Positions 1 to 7,340 of a stretch of 64,000 nucleotides of DNA are shown here, one piece after another. The position numbers and the translations under genes were made by a program. Each line of letters starts with the position of its first letter. The first letter of the stretch is position 1. Source of the DNA: Gilvimarinus sp. DA14 (GTDB taxonomy: Bacteria; Pseudomonadota; Gammaproteobacteria; Pseudomonadales; Cellvibrionaceae). Location: assembly GCF_024204685.1 (NCBI RefSeq), contig NZ_CP100350.1:2520501-2584500 (forward strand), given 5' to 3'. Below the pieces are notes generated by a model. The model made no database searches. It was not told where the DNA came from and saw only the letters and a list, made by a program, of their open reading frames with translations.

Positions 1-11
1 TGCAATCGGAG

Positions 12-230
12 ATGCCTAAAAAATATTGGAAAAATTTACCCGAAGCGGAGTTGCTGCCCGAGTTAATCGAACAATCCTCAGCGAGAACGCAAAAAATGCT
101 GGAGAATGAGCGCACACCGGCCGATAGGCTCAGTAGAAAATCATCGGCCCTGCGCAACGCTCAGTTTGAGATTCAAAGAACACTCGAGAAAAAACGCCAG
201 GAAGTGTCGAGCGCCCCACCCAAAAATTGA
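12..230 (+). CDS. Small hypothetical protein, possibly 5'-partial
   Basis: This encodes about 72 residues, lysine- and glutamate-rich and predicted mostly helical, without signal peptide or membrane segment. I do not recognise a family. The ATG at 12 has purines (GGAG) immediately before it, too close for a normal ribosome binding site, and the frame stays open to the left edge, so the true start may lie outside the window. It is oriented toward the lipoprotein gene on the opposite strand. The amino-acid composition looks like a real soluble protein, but a chance open frame cannot be excluded. Confidence 0.35.
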   Translation: MPKKYWKNLPEAELLPELIEQSSARTQKMLENERTPADRLSRKSSALRNAQFEIQRTLEKKRQEVSSAPPKN

Positions 231-350
231 CAGCTCGGTAGAGCGTATTTGCAGCGCTAGATATTGGCATAGTAGTGCTTCCCCAAAATCATTCGCGGGA
301 CACTGCGCTCCTTCATTGGTATCTCAATAGCGGGTTGAAGGTGACTAGAC

Positions 351-851
351 TTAATAAAAAGTTAGACGAGTAATTCTTGTTTCACAGTCTCCGTGACTGC
401 ATAGCTCTAGTATCAAGTAGTTTTCAAAAGGCAGTTGAGTTAAATATTCGGTCAGATCTTCAGCACCAATATTGTCACCATCTTCATAACAGCTAAAATA
501 GTTGTCTGAGTCAAAGTCGCAGGTGAACTCTACTTCGCGTGCAGCATGACAATGGTCGTTGTGCTCGACACCGCACTCTTCGTCGATAACTCGAATATCA
601 CTATTGGATATTGTTCGGTCTTCGCTCAGGTAGAGGCGGGCATCAAACAATACAGCACCCTCAGAGCGCCATTCGATACGAAGCGACTGGCCCGGGTACA
701 GGCTTGACTTATCGACATCAAAATCCTGAATATCCACCTCTAAGTGTCGGTTTAACTCTTTGGTAATCGGATCACTATTGCCCCCACAGGCGACTAACAA
801 CGTTATGCCGGTTAGCGATCCGATACACTTTAGTTGTCTTGAAAAATTCAT
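351..851 (-). CDS. Putative lipoprotein of unknown function
   Basis: A 166-residue protein with a lipoprotein signal: basic start, hydrophobic stretch and lipobox LLVAC with the cysteine at about residue 22, so it should be lipid-anchored in the envelope. The mature part is very acidic, contains several cysteines (CGVEHNDHC, CDF, CYEDG, CSHGDC) that could form disulfides in the periplasm, and has a predicted beta-strand segment after the lipobox. I do not recognise a domain. It begins only 12 bases after the MipA/OmpV-like gene on the same strand, so the two are probably cotranscribed and may be partners. Both are divergent from the two-component system at 1794. Confidence 0.7.
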   Translation of the reverse strand: MNFSRQLKCIGSLTGITLLVACGGNSDPITKELNRHLEVDIQDFDVDKSSLYPGQSLRIEWRSEGAVLFDARLYLSEDRTISNSDIRVIDEECGVEHNDHCHAAREVEFTCDFDSDNYFSCYEDGDNIGAEDLTEYLTQLPFENYLILELCSHGDCETRITRLTFY

Positions 852-863
852 AGGTATGTCCGT

Positions 864-1631
864 CTATAAGGTGACTACGTACATAATGCCTAACTGTGCG
901 CGATAGTTTCGCCCCACCAGTGGACTATTATTGATTTCGCTGTCCAGCCGCTCATAGCGTGCGAAGCCGCGAACTGAGTGGCGTTTCCCCACCGGCACGT
1001 AAACTTGCAGCCCGGTGAAGTAGTTCAGTGAGCTATCCGCTTGATACTGATATCGACCAACCGATTCGTTGGTGTTGCTGGGCGAGACACCGAACACATG
1101 GGTTGCGTACTTATCTTGCAGCCAGTAGGCGCCAATTCGCGTGGATACCTGCCAACCCCTATTGTGCCTATAAACAGGTATGTCCGCCCTGAGAAGGGCG
1201 GTGCCACCTTCGGAGCGACCCTGAATATCTTGTGCCAGGCGTAAATGAAAGTAACTGTAATTGAACTGCATTCTGGCTGTGACTTCGCCCTTGGGACTTT
1301 TGTAATCGTTAAATACCGCATCGTCGGAGTCGTAATCAACCAGCGAAAAGTTACTTTGGTAGGTTTCATCGCGATAGCCAAGCCCGACCTCTACCTGAAG
1401 GTCGGATTGCATTAAGGTGTATTGAACCAGGCCTTCACCTACCCCAAATCCCCAGCGCCCGTAACGGGCCGTAACATAGGGCAAAGGCGTCGATTCAACC
1501 CCCACACCCCGCCAAGGCGCTTGAAAGCTAGCCCCGCCGCCGCCTACCTCAACGTGCCAACGGCTGTCCGCGTTGGTTTTCGATACTAGCATCAGGCTCA
1601 ACAAGGTAGCTGTAAAAAGTAGTCGCCACAT
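864..1631 (-). CDS. MipA/OmpV-like outer membrane protein
   Basis: A 255-residue protein with a Sec signal peptide (cleavage near residue 21, after TNA) followed by alternating beta-strand segments rich in Gly, Tyr and Arg, as expected for a small beta barrel. The order of segments (early GVESTPLPYVTARYGRWGF, a late strand ending in a hydrophobic/aromatic C-terminus) resembles the MipA/OmpV family, whose members are outer membrane proteins sometimes linked to murein-synthesis scaffolds or small-solute passage. It is the first gene of a probable two-gene unit with the lipoprotein at 351, divergent from a histidine kinase/response regulator pair. The promoter region carries paired TGTCA half-sites, suggesting control by that system. 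The family call is by pattern and moderately sure. Confidence 0.65.
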   Translation of the reverse strand: MWRLLFTATLLSLMLVSKTNADSRWHVEVGGGGASFQAPWRGVGVESTPLPYVTARYGRWGFGVGEGLVQYTLMQSDLQVEVGLGYRDETYQSNFSLVDYDSDDAVFNDYKSPKGEVTARMQFNYSYFHLRLAQDIQGRSEGGTALLRADIPVYRHNRGWQVSTRIGAYWLQDKYATHVFGVSPSNTNESVGRYQYQADSSLNYFTGLQVYVPVGKRHSVRGFARYERLDSEINNSPLVGRNYRAQLGIMYVVTL

Positions 1632-1704
1632 GATCTAATCCCTGTTTCCGGTAAAGGTTCCACTCAGTTTCGATGCAAAAGCGTACCCCTCGGATCCGGT
1701 AATC

Positions 1705-1761
1705 GCATGTGTCAATTGTCATGAATCCAGCCAAATTTTGATAATGACATATGACACATGC
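1705..1761. promoter_or_regulatory. Candidate operator: four TGTCA half-sites in inverted repeat
   Basis: Arms at 1705-1722 and 1744-1761 are reverse complements at 16 of 18 positions, with a 21-base spacer. Each arm contains two TGTCA motifs spaced 7 bases apart (1710-1714 and 1717-1721; complements at 1745-1749 and 1752-1756). It lies between the divergent MipA/OmpV-like gene and the histidine kinase gene. On the minus strand TTGACA (1715-1710) could be a -35 with a poor -10, as in an activator-dependent promoter. The obvious candidate binder is the NarL-type response regulator encoded at 2960; this is inference. Confidence 0.6.
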
Positions 1762-1793
1762 CAGCTAGGCGCTCACACAGGTAGAATTTAACG

Positions 1794-2948
1794 ATGCCAA
1801 AGAAAAATGACTTTTTAGCGTCTTTATACGAACTGCGAACGTTGGAGCGAATACTGGCAATATGCACAGGTCTTATCGTGGCCTACTTGACGCTAACCTT
1901 TGAAGACCCCAGGGGCTGGGTGAAAACTCTGGCTGTGCCTAAGTACGTCATCGCCACCTTGCTTGCGGTGGTAACCAGCTACTTGGTCTTAGAGTTTTTT
2001 TGGGGTGGACTGGAAAAGCTAAGCCGATACCGCCGACATTTTTTTGCTTTAGCGTTTGCCGCCACCTATACACTGATGTTGCTGTATGAGCTGTCGTTCG
2101 TCAGCATTCTTACTATTCTAATGGTTAATCGCGCAACGCAAATATTCAGTTTGCCAACCTGCTTGGTTCTGGCTGTGGTACCGACAATGTCGGGCGGGCT
2201 AATTGATCACTATTACCACTCTATTCCCTATGCTATTCATGGTGCAATTTTATACGTACTTTTTAATTTAGCGATTTTGGTTATTGGGTTTGCGGTTATG
2301 TCTGAGCGCCGCGAGAAAGAACGATCTGAAAAACTTTTGCGTGAGCTAAGGGCCACTCAGTACTTATTGAGTGAGACCGCAAAGCAGGATGAGCGATTGC
2401 ACATTTCCCGTGACTTGCACGACCAGGTCGGTCACCACTTAACCGCATTAAGTTTGCAACTGGAGGTGGCCATTAATGCTAAACCCGAACATGCATTGCA
2501 ATACGTACATCGGGCTCGCGATATTTCACGTTTACTGCTAAGCGATATACGTGCAACGATTACTGATATCAGAGCCAATACCAATATTGATATAGAGCGC
2601 GCGGTTGCAAGCCTTTTACAGCCGACCGATGAAGGCCGTGTGTCTCTGAATATTCAAGATGACCTTAACTTGCAAAGCGCGACACTGGCCGAAACCTTGT
2701 TTCGATGTGCCCAAGAATCGCTGACCAATGCGCGAAAACACAGTAGAGCCACAAGTATTGAAATTTCTATTTTTAAATCTCACCAATCATTCGGGTTTTG
2801 CTACCGTGACAACGGAGGCGTTTCGGAAGGCTTTATTTGGGGTAATGGGCTAACCGGAATGAAAGAAAGAGTAGAAAATCTGGGCGGCACAATGGACATC
2901 GATTTCGACACCCGTGGTTTTAACCTGAATATAGACATTCCCAGTTAG
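1794..2948 (+). CDS. NarL-family sensor histidine kinase
   Basis: A 384-residue membrane kinase. The N-terminal half (about residues 15-170) has five to six hydrophobic segments with no large extracytoplasmic domain, resembling DesK-type sensors that sense the membrane itself. A coiled coil (about 170-200) leads to a HisKA_3 dimerisation domain with the motif RDLHDQVGH, phospho-accepting His209, then a HATPase domain with an N-box like region (QESLTNARKHS) and a glycine-rich NGLTGMKERV near the end. It would autophosphorylate and pass phosphate to the response regulator that starts 11 bases downstream. Its promoter region is shared with a MipA/OmpV-like porin and carries a strong inverted repeat. 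The signal sensed is unknown. Confidence 0.9.
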   Translation: MPKKNDFLASLYELRTLERILAICTGLIVAYLTLTFEDPRGWVKTLAVPKYVIATLLAVVTSYLVLEFFWGGLEKLSRYRRHFFALAFAATYTLMLLYELSFVSILTILMVNRATQIFSLPTCLVLAVVPTMSGGLIDHYYHSIPYAIHGAILYVLFNLAILVIGFAVMSERREKERSEKLLRELRATQYLLSETAKQDERLHISRDLHDQVGHHLTALSLQLEVAINAKPEHALQYVHRARDISRLLLSDIRATITDIRANTNIDIERAVASLLQPTDEGRVSLNIQDDLNLQSATLAETLFRCAQESLTNARKHSRATSIEISIFKSHQSFGFCYRDNGGVSEGFIWGNGLTGMKERVENLGGTMDIDFDTRGFNLNIDIPS

Positions 2949-2959
2949 GAGTTATAGCC

Positions 2960-3598
2960 ATGACGATCAATGTCTTGGTGGTCGATGATCAAACCTTGGT
3001 TCGAGAAGGCATAAAGAGTCTGTTGTCGTTAAACAGTGATATTCATGTCTGTGGCGAAGCCTGGGATGGGCAGCAGGCGTTAGATATGCTTCAGTCCATG
3101 TCACCAAACGTGGTGTTGCTGGACATTCGTATGCCGGTTATGGGCGGGCTAGAGCTTTTACAGGCGCTAGAGAAAGAAAGCATATCGTTTAATATTCTCG
3201 TTTTAACCACCTTTGACGAGCACGACCTGGTGCTGGAGTGCCTCAGGCTGGGTGCCAAAGGCTATTTAAAGAAAGATGTAAGCCTTAATACCCTAGTCAA
3301 TGCGATTAAAACCGTAGCCGAGGGTAAGAACTGGATGCAGCCAGTGGTGACCGAGCGTATTAAAAATCAGGTGCTGCCCGTAGGCGAGAGGCATAAGGTG
3401 ATGGCATCACCGCTTACCGAGAAAGAGCAGCAAATACTACAATTGGTGGCAGCCGGGTATACGAATAATGAAATAGCCGGAGCGATCTTTCGCTCCGAGG
3501 GAACGGTGCGAAATCAAGTTTCTTCAATTCTCTCAAAATTAGAGGTTAAAGATCGTACGCGCGCGGTACTAAAGGCGATGGATTTGGGTATTCTTTAG
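2960..3598 (+). CDS. NarL/LuxR-family response regulator
   Basis: A 212-residue regulator: receiver domain (residues 1-120) with acidic pair D9-D10, phosphorylation site D55 in LLDIRMP and the conserved lysine in GYLKKD, followed by a LuxR-type helix-turn-helix (about 150-208) with the typical LTEKEQQIL opening and TNNEIA...SEGTVRNQVSSIL recognition region. It is the partner of the upstream histidine kinase (11-base gap, clearly one operon). The likely target is its own divergent promoter region with four TGTCA half-sites, so it may control both the kinase operon and the outer-membrane-protein/lipoprotein pair. The target assignment is inference; family identity is secure. Confidence 0.93.
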   Translation: MTINVLVVDDQTLVREGIKSLLSLNSDIHVCGEAWDGQQALDMLQSMSPNVVLLDIRMPVMGGLELLQALEKESISFNILVLTTFDEHDLVLECLRLGAKGYLKKDVSLNTLVNAIKTVAEGKNWMQPVVTERIKNQVLPVGERHKVMASPLTEKEQQILQLVAAGYTNNEIAGAIFRSEGTVRNQVSSILSKLEVKDRTRAVLKAMDLGIL

Positions 3599-3760
3599 TC
3601 AATCCTAACAGTTAAATCGAGCTTATCGTTCTGCTCTTCTATGATCGGTCCCGATCTGTAAGGTCATCGACAAACTAGCTGATTAGTCGTAAATATTGAC
3701 GATTTATATTAACTTTCATAAAGGCTTTTTCGTCGAAAAATGCAGTGGATGCTAGCTCTT

Positions 3761-3790
3761 AGCACTTCGCTTAAATATAAGCGAAGTGCT
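3761..3790. terminator. Perfect 13-bp hairpin between convergent genes
   Basis: Stem 3761-3773 pairs perfectly with 3778-3790 around a four-base loop. It sits between the end of the response regulator operon (plus) and the end of the small gene at 3811 (minus), so it may stop transcription from both sides. There is no long U tract on either strand, which weakens the intrinsic terminator call. A second short palindrome (GATCGG/CCGATC, 3643-3656) lies upstream. Confidence 0.5.
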
Positions 3791-3810
3791 CTTAGGTAGT
3801 TTTAAACGAA

Positions 3811-4086
3811 TTATCCGCGTTTAATACGTACAACCTTCATAATCTCAAAATCCATCCCCGCGACCTTTTCGGTCTCGGGGTAGTAGGTCATATTCACCCG
3901 TGCGCCTTTTAGACTTTGATATTTGCCTTTGCGCTTAAACTTAAAGGGTACATCACAGTCCTCGACCATTACGGTATGCAGCACCCATTCACCCTGATCG
4001 CGCTGCACATGCGAGACGACTTTCATCATCTCGGAGTGGATAAGGTTTTGGTTTTTATCGATAAGTTTTTTAGGGTCTGATTTCAT
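3811..4086 (-). CDS. Conserved small protein of unknown function
   Basis: A 91-residue basic, soluble protein without signal peptide. The middle (residues 35-80) looks like a compact beta-rich fold (WVLHTVMVEDCDVPFKF, then KGARVNMTYYP and a C-terminal strand). I recognise the general look of small conserved gammaproteobacterial hypotheticals but cannot name a domain. It is a single gene flanked by a strong hairpin downstream and by the TetR gene upstream on the same strand (139-base gap). The sequence upstream of the start (GAGGAGAG about 10 bases before ATG) provides a ribosome binding site, supporting that it is translated. Confidence 0.7.
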   Translation of the reverse strand: MKSDPKKLIDKNQNLIHSEMMKVVSHVQRDQGEWVLHTVMVEDCDVPFKFKRKGKYQSLKGARVNMTYYPETEKVAGMDFEIMKVVRIKRG

Positions 4087-4225
4087 GGCTCTATTCGAGG
4101 AGAGTTATTGTTAGGTTCAATACAAAAGCCTTGCCTCACAACCTGCGTAAGACGTTCGCACACTCTGGCTAATTATTACAGGTTTTCCGGCTGATTCAGT
4201 AGCGCAATAAAGTGCGCGTTGACGC

Positions 4226-4807
4226 TTAGTATAATAAACCTGTCGCCAGAGCGCGGAATGCCTCGATAGCTTTGGGCAGTACTTTTTTGGGTGAGTCGCT
4301 GGCGGCCACCCACAGCGCCGCATTGAGCGCCGCACCATTGAGCAACCTGGCTGCAGCTTCGGTATCCACCGGTTTTACCGTTTTTTCCTGTATCAGCTTC
4401 TCCACAATGGCAATGGTAGCTTGCAAGCAACTGCTCTGGCTGGGCCACTGTGACGGGTCACCCAATACGGCGGGGCCATCCAGTAACACAATGCGCTGAA
4501 CCTCGGGGTCTAGCGCTTTTTCAATATAGGCGGCTCCCTCGACGAGCAAGCCCTCCCAATCGCCCGCGGCGCTATTGCCCACGGCTTGCGCGTACTCGGC
4601 CATTTCTGAGTCCAGTTGTTCTACCACCGCCGCAAACAATCCGCGTTTGCTGCCAAAGCTGTGATACAGCGCCCCCCGGGTAAGACCCGCCTCGGCGGTC
4701 AGCTCATCCATAGACGCTGCAGCGTAGCCATGCTGGGCAAACGCCTTGCGGGCTGCGGTAATCAACTTGGCTCTGTTCTGGCGAGCACTTTCATCACGTT
4801 TATTCAT
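4226..4807 (-). CDS. TetR/AcrR-family transcriptional repressor
   Basis: About 193 residues from the ATG at 4807; an upstream ATG at 4837 lies inside an operator and is less likely. The N-terminal helix-turn-helix (residues about 10-55) is typical: AKLITAARKAFAQHGYAAASM, then AGLTRGALYHSFGSKRGLFAAV. The helical C-terminal ligand/dimerisation domain resembles the TetR_C_33-like group (VQRIVLLDGPAVLG). It is divergent from a RidA-family gene, and two near-identical 17-bp palindromes fill the gap between them, one covering the spacer of a good plus-strand promoter. It most likely represses itself and the RidA gene until a ligand is bound. The ligand is unknown. Confidence 0.9.
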   Translation of the reverse strand: MNKRDESARQNRAKLITAARKAFAQHGYAAASMDELTAEAGLTRGALYHSFGSKRGLFAAVVEQLDSEMAEYAQAVGNSAAGDWEGLLVEGAAYIEKALDPEVQRIVLLDGPAVLGDPSQWPSQSSCLQATIAIVEKLIQEKTVKPVDTEAAARLLNGAALNAALWVAASDSPKKVLPKAIEAFRALATGLLY

Positions 4808-4830
4808 GGGGACATTATCCCATAAAACAT

Positions 4831-4859
4831 TTGACATACGTTGCGTATGTGAATTAATT
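4831..4859 (+). promoter_or_regulatory. Sigma-70-like promoter for the RidA-family gene
   Basis: A consensus -35 TTGACA (4831-4836) is followed after 17 bases by TTAATT (4854-4859) as a -10. The TetR-type operator 4834-4850 overlaps the -35 and spacer. Initiation near 4866 would give a leader of about 100 bases before the start at 4967 and would place the second operator across the start point. Confidence 0.6.
4834..4850. promoter_or_regulatory. TetR-type operator 1
   Basis: A perfect 7-bp inverted repeat, ACATACG-TTG-CGTATGT, within the divergent tetR/ridA promoter region. It overlaps the plus-strand -35 and the upstream alternative start of the regulator. The near-copy at 4861-4879, centre to centre 28 bp away, marks it as a repressor binding site. 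Confidence 0.75.
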
Positions 4860-4860
4860 T

Positions 4861-4879
4861 AACATACATGGCGTATGTT
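4861..4879. promoter_or_regulatory. TetR-type operator 2
   Basis: A perfect inverted repeat of AACATAC/GTATGTT around ATGGC. It shares ACATAC and GCGTATGT with operator 1. It lies at the expected transcription start of the RidA-family gene, so a bound repressor would block initiation there. Confidence 0.75.
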
Positions 4880-4966
4880 AAATCCATATTCGGCCTGAAA
4901 TCTGAACCCGCTTCGCCCCCAAATGGTGAAATGCTAAATGATTTAATCTCATTGCAAAGGTACTCA

Positions 4967-5365
4967 ATGATGCAGAAACAAGCGATATTCCCCGCTAACC
5001 GGCACGCCTTATACGAGGCCCACGGCTACTCTGCTGCCATAAAGTCCGACGACTTGTTGTTTGTCTCGGGACAGGTAGGTAGCCGTGAAGATGGCACTCC
5101 AGAGCCAAACTTTAAACGACAAGTCGAGCTGGCCTTTGCAAATTTAAAGGCCGTACTGGCGGGCGCAGGTTGCACGCTGGACGATGTTATAGACGTGACT
5201 TCTTTTCATACCGACCCAGAGAATCAGTTTGGACAGATCATGGAGGTCAAATCGCAGGAATTCAGTACGCAACCCTATCCCAACTGGACGGCGGTAGGCG
5301 TCAACTGGCTGGCAGGATTTGATTTTGAAATTAAAGTGGTCGCACGAATTCCGGCTGTACACTAA
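4967..5365 (+). CDS. RidA family (YjgF/YER057c/UK114) protein
   Basis: About 132 residues from ATG 4967, which has AAAGG 6 bases upstream; the longer frame back to 4868 would start inside an operator. The fold is that of RidA-like trimeric deaminases, with typical landmarks: LLFVSGQVG, LAFANLKAVLAGAGCTLDDVIDVTSFHTD and a C-terminal strand FEIKVVARIP. Canonical RidA hydrolyses reactive enamine/imine intermediates and has an active-site arginine in a C-terminal RxxxEV/IE-like motif; here the corresponding area reads VVARIPAVH, so this may be a RidA-subfamily member with another activity. It is divergent from, and probably repressed by, the TetR regulator at 4226. A hairpin follows at 5368. Confidence 0.88.
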   Translation: MMQKQAIFPANRHALYEAHGYSAAIKSDDLLFVSGQVGSREDGTPEPNFKRQVELAFANLKAVLAGAGCTLDDVIDVTSFHTDPENQFGQIMEVKSQEFSTQPYPNWTAVGVNWLAGFDFEIKVVARIPAVH

Positions 5366-5385
5366 AACTGCTGGCAGCAGCTTTT
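5364..5385 (+). terminator. Probable terminator after the RidA-family gene
   Basis: Stem CTGCT (5368-5372) and AGCAG (5376-5380) with a three-base loop, flanked by AAAA before and CTTTT after. It lies immediately past the RidA stop codon and between convergent genes. The stem is short, so confidence is moderate. Confidence 0.45.
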
Positions 5386-5439
5386 CCTCTAGCCCATGGA
5401 TACGTCATTGATGATTGCAATGCCCGACATGCGGCCGGT

Positions 5440-6900
5440 TTAAGCTGAACCAGAGCCGCCCGCTACCAAATCCCATAAATAGATCCCCGCAAAGCCTAAA
5501 TAGAACAGCCCCGCTAGTGTCATGCTTACGGTGGCGATAATGCCGGGGCGTATGTCATGGGCCAGACGCGTGCGGTTAACATAAAGCGCCGTAAGCGCAA
5601 TAAATGGAGTGTGTAATGCGGCGACTATGCCTGATGCCGACATAACTTTAACCGGGTCTTTAAACAGTAAAACTATAAAGACCGGAATAATGCCGGTTAC
5701 GGTAACGACAAAAATTCTTTTTAAGGTTTTTCGCTTAAAAAGCGTGATACTCGTTTTATTGTTCAGCCAGTTTTCCAATGCGAGGGTTTTGCTAGACTTT
5801 CTACCATCGCGTAAGTCGCGGGTAAGGATTAACGTCATATCTGCGAAGCTTCTACCCCAGCCGTCCTGGTTGGCAAGCACGCTGCCGCCCAGAGCTATAA
5901 TAATAGCGGCCAACAAGAGGTATTCACCCCAGCTTCCCCATACCTCAGAAAACAGGCTGGTTAAGTCCGTGGCAACATCAGCGCCCTTTGGAATGTCGCC
6001 GCCGCCGAGTAATTCAGCCCCCAAGATTAGAAATGCAGTGATCACCAACAAGCCGCCAACCACGCCTAATGTGGCCGCGCCAGTCATGACCTTAACCCAA
6101 TCTTTTATGCGCTGAGACTTTACAACCTTGTTGTCATCCTCAGCAGCGGGGGCTGCCTGTTTACACTCGTCGTCTTTATCGCGGCTTTCCAGGCCTCCGC
6201 CAAAGCCTCTGGTAGCGGTCCAGTAGCCAAACCAAACAATGCCCATTGAACCGGCCAATATTGTTCCCACCCAAGGTAAAATGATGTACAGCTCGGACTC
6301 TTTAGGCCAGGCGGGTACTAAGCCTTCAGCCATTTTGGCTGTATCTGGTGAAACGACCAATGCCGCGGCGATGACCATAACCATTAATACCAACGCCATA
6401 ATACGGCTTATGCGTTCGAGCGCCGAATACTGGCCGCCGGCTACCACCAGAGTGGATAAGCCAATTAAAACTGCTGCGTACAAAGTTGCGTTGCCCGGCA
6501 AAAAGCTTTGTAACGCACTACCCACCACGCCTGCTAAACCTGCAATACCGACACCGGCCGCCAACAATTGCGGCAACAATATAAACCACACCGCCCAACC
6601 TTTGGGGCCTTTTAAGCTGTACATTCCCTCCAGCATGGTTTGACCGCTGGCAATAGAATAACGGGCCATTTCCCGTATCATTACCCACATAAAAAAAACG
6701 ACCAGCAGCAGTAACCACAGCAACTGGTACTCGTAGGCAGCGGCTACGCGAGGAGTAAACAAAATAGAGCCTGTGCCCACCGCTGATAACATCCACAGCA
6801 AACCTGGACCGTACCAACGTAACTTGTGCCAACCCTGGGGTGGCTGGGGCGTACAGGTTCGAACATGTAAGTTTTTCAAGATTTCCTCGCAATGTTTCAA
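5440..6900 (-). CDS. Nramp-related membrane transporter lacking canonical metal motifs
   Basis: A 486-residue polytopic protein with about eleven hydrophobic segments and the general Nramp (SLC11) layout: a short N-terminus, GPGLLWMLSAVGTGS in the first transmembrane helix, and REMARYSIASGQTMLEG resembling the Nramp signature RYS...G. Canonical Nramp carries DPGN in helix 1 and a Met-containing motif in helix 6. Here the helix 1 site reads VGTGS and helix 6 reads SMGIVWFGYW, so the usual Mn2+/Fe2+ ligands appear absent. A charged cytoplasmic loop (about residues 245-265) follows. The start is a TTG at 6900. The substrate therefore cannot be assumed to be a divalent transition metal. It is a single gene, convergent with the RidA gene. 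Confidence 0.8.
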   Translation of the reverse strand: MKHCEEILKNLHVRTCTPQPPQGWHKLRWYGPGLLWMLSAVGTGSILFTPRVAAAYEYQLLWLLLLVVFFMWVMIREMARYSIASGQTMLEGMYSLKGPKGWAVWFILLPQLLAAGVGIAGLAGVVGSALQSFLPGNATLYAAVLIGLSTLVVAGGQYSALERISRIMALVLMVMVIAAALVVSPDTAKMAEGLVPAWPKESELYIILPWVGTILAGSMGIVWFGYWTATRGFGGGLESRDKDDECKQAAPAAEDDNKVVKSQRIKDWVKVMTGAATLGVVGGLLVITAFLILGAELLGGGDIPKGADVATDLTSLFSEVWGSWGEYLLLAAIIIALGGSVLANQDGWGRSFADMTLILTRDLRDGRKSSKTLALENWLNNKTSITLFKRKTLKRIFVVTVTGIIPVFIVLLFKDPVKVMSASGIVAALHTPFIALTALYVNRTRLAHDIRPGIIATVSMTLAGLFYLGFAGIYLWDLVAGGSGSA

Positions 6901-7340
6901 AGATCTGCTCAGAGTGAGCGGTATGACAAAATTAGAAGCTACTCAGCAAATCTGAAGCCAGTCGCGCGCTTTAAATACGAATAAAAAGTACGTCGAGGAT
7001 TGATGCCTTCGTCTCCCGGCCTGGGTGATTAGCTAATCGGAAGCATAGAGGCTTGGCGCGGTATTACGTAAAAAGCCGCAAGCTTCTGAAGAAAACTAAG
7101 GCCTGGAAAGCATGAGAAGAAGAAATACCCATCGCTGTTGAATACCCTAGACGTATAATTTCAATACCCACACTATTCATTTTCTTTGCCCCATCAAATT
7201 AATCCTACTTTCTCATCAGTCAAAAACGCTTGATTACGGTTCAAGTTCACCAGCCGCGGTACTAGGCGGAGCCTATAGGCAAAGAAATTGCTAACTAAGG
7301 TAATTCGGCTATGTAACGCAAAACAAAGAGCGAACCACCT
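6901..7340. other. Intergenic region, no gene recognised
   Basis: A 440-base gap between the divergent Nramp-related and FAD-protein genes. I looked for a manganese (yybP-ykoY) riboswitch core in the Nramp leader and did not see one. No convincing promoter, hairpin or short gene is visible. Confidence 0.5.

Noticed and set aside
231-262. Sequence like a tRNA D-arm (GCTCGGTAGAGC)
   Set aside because: No matching anticodon or T arm follows, and no acceptor stem can be formed.
6901-7340. Possible manganese (yybP-ykoY) riboswitch before the Nramp-like gene
   Set aside because: The conserved riboswitch core motifs are not present on the relevant strand.
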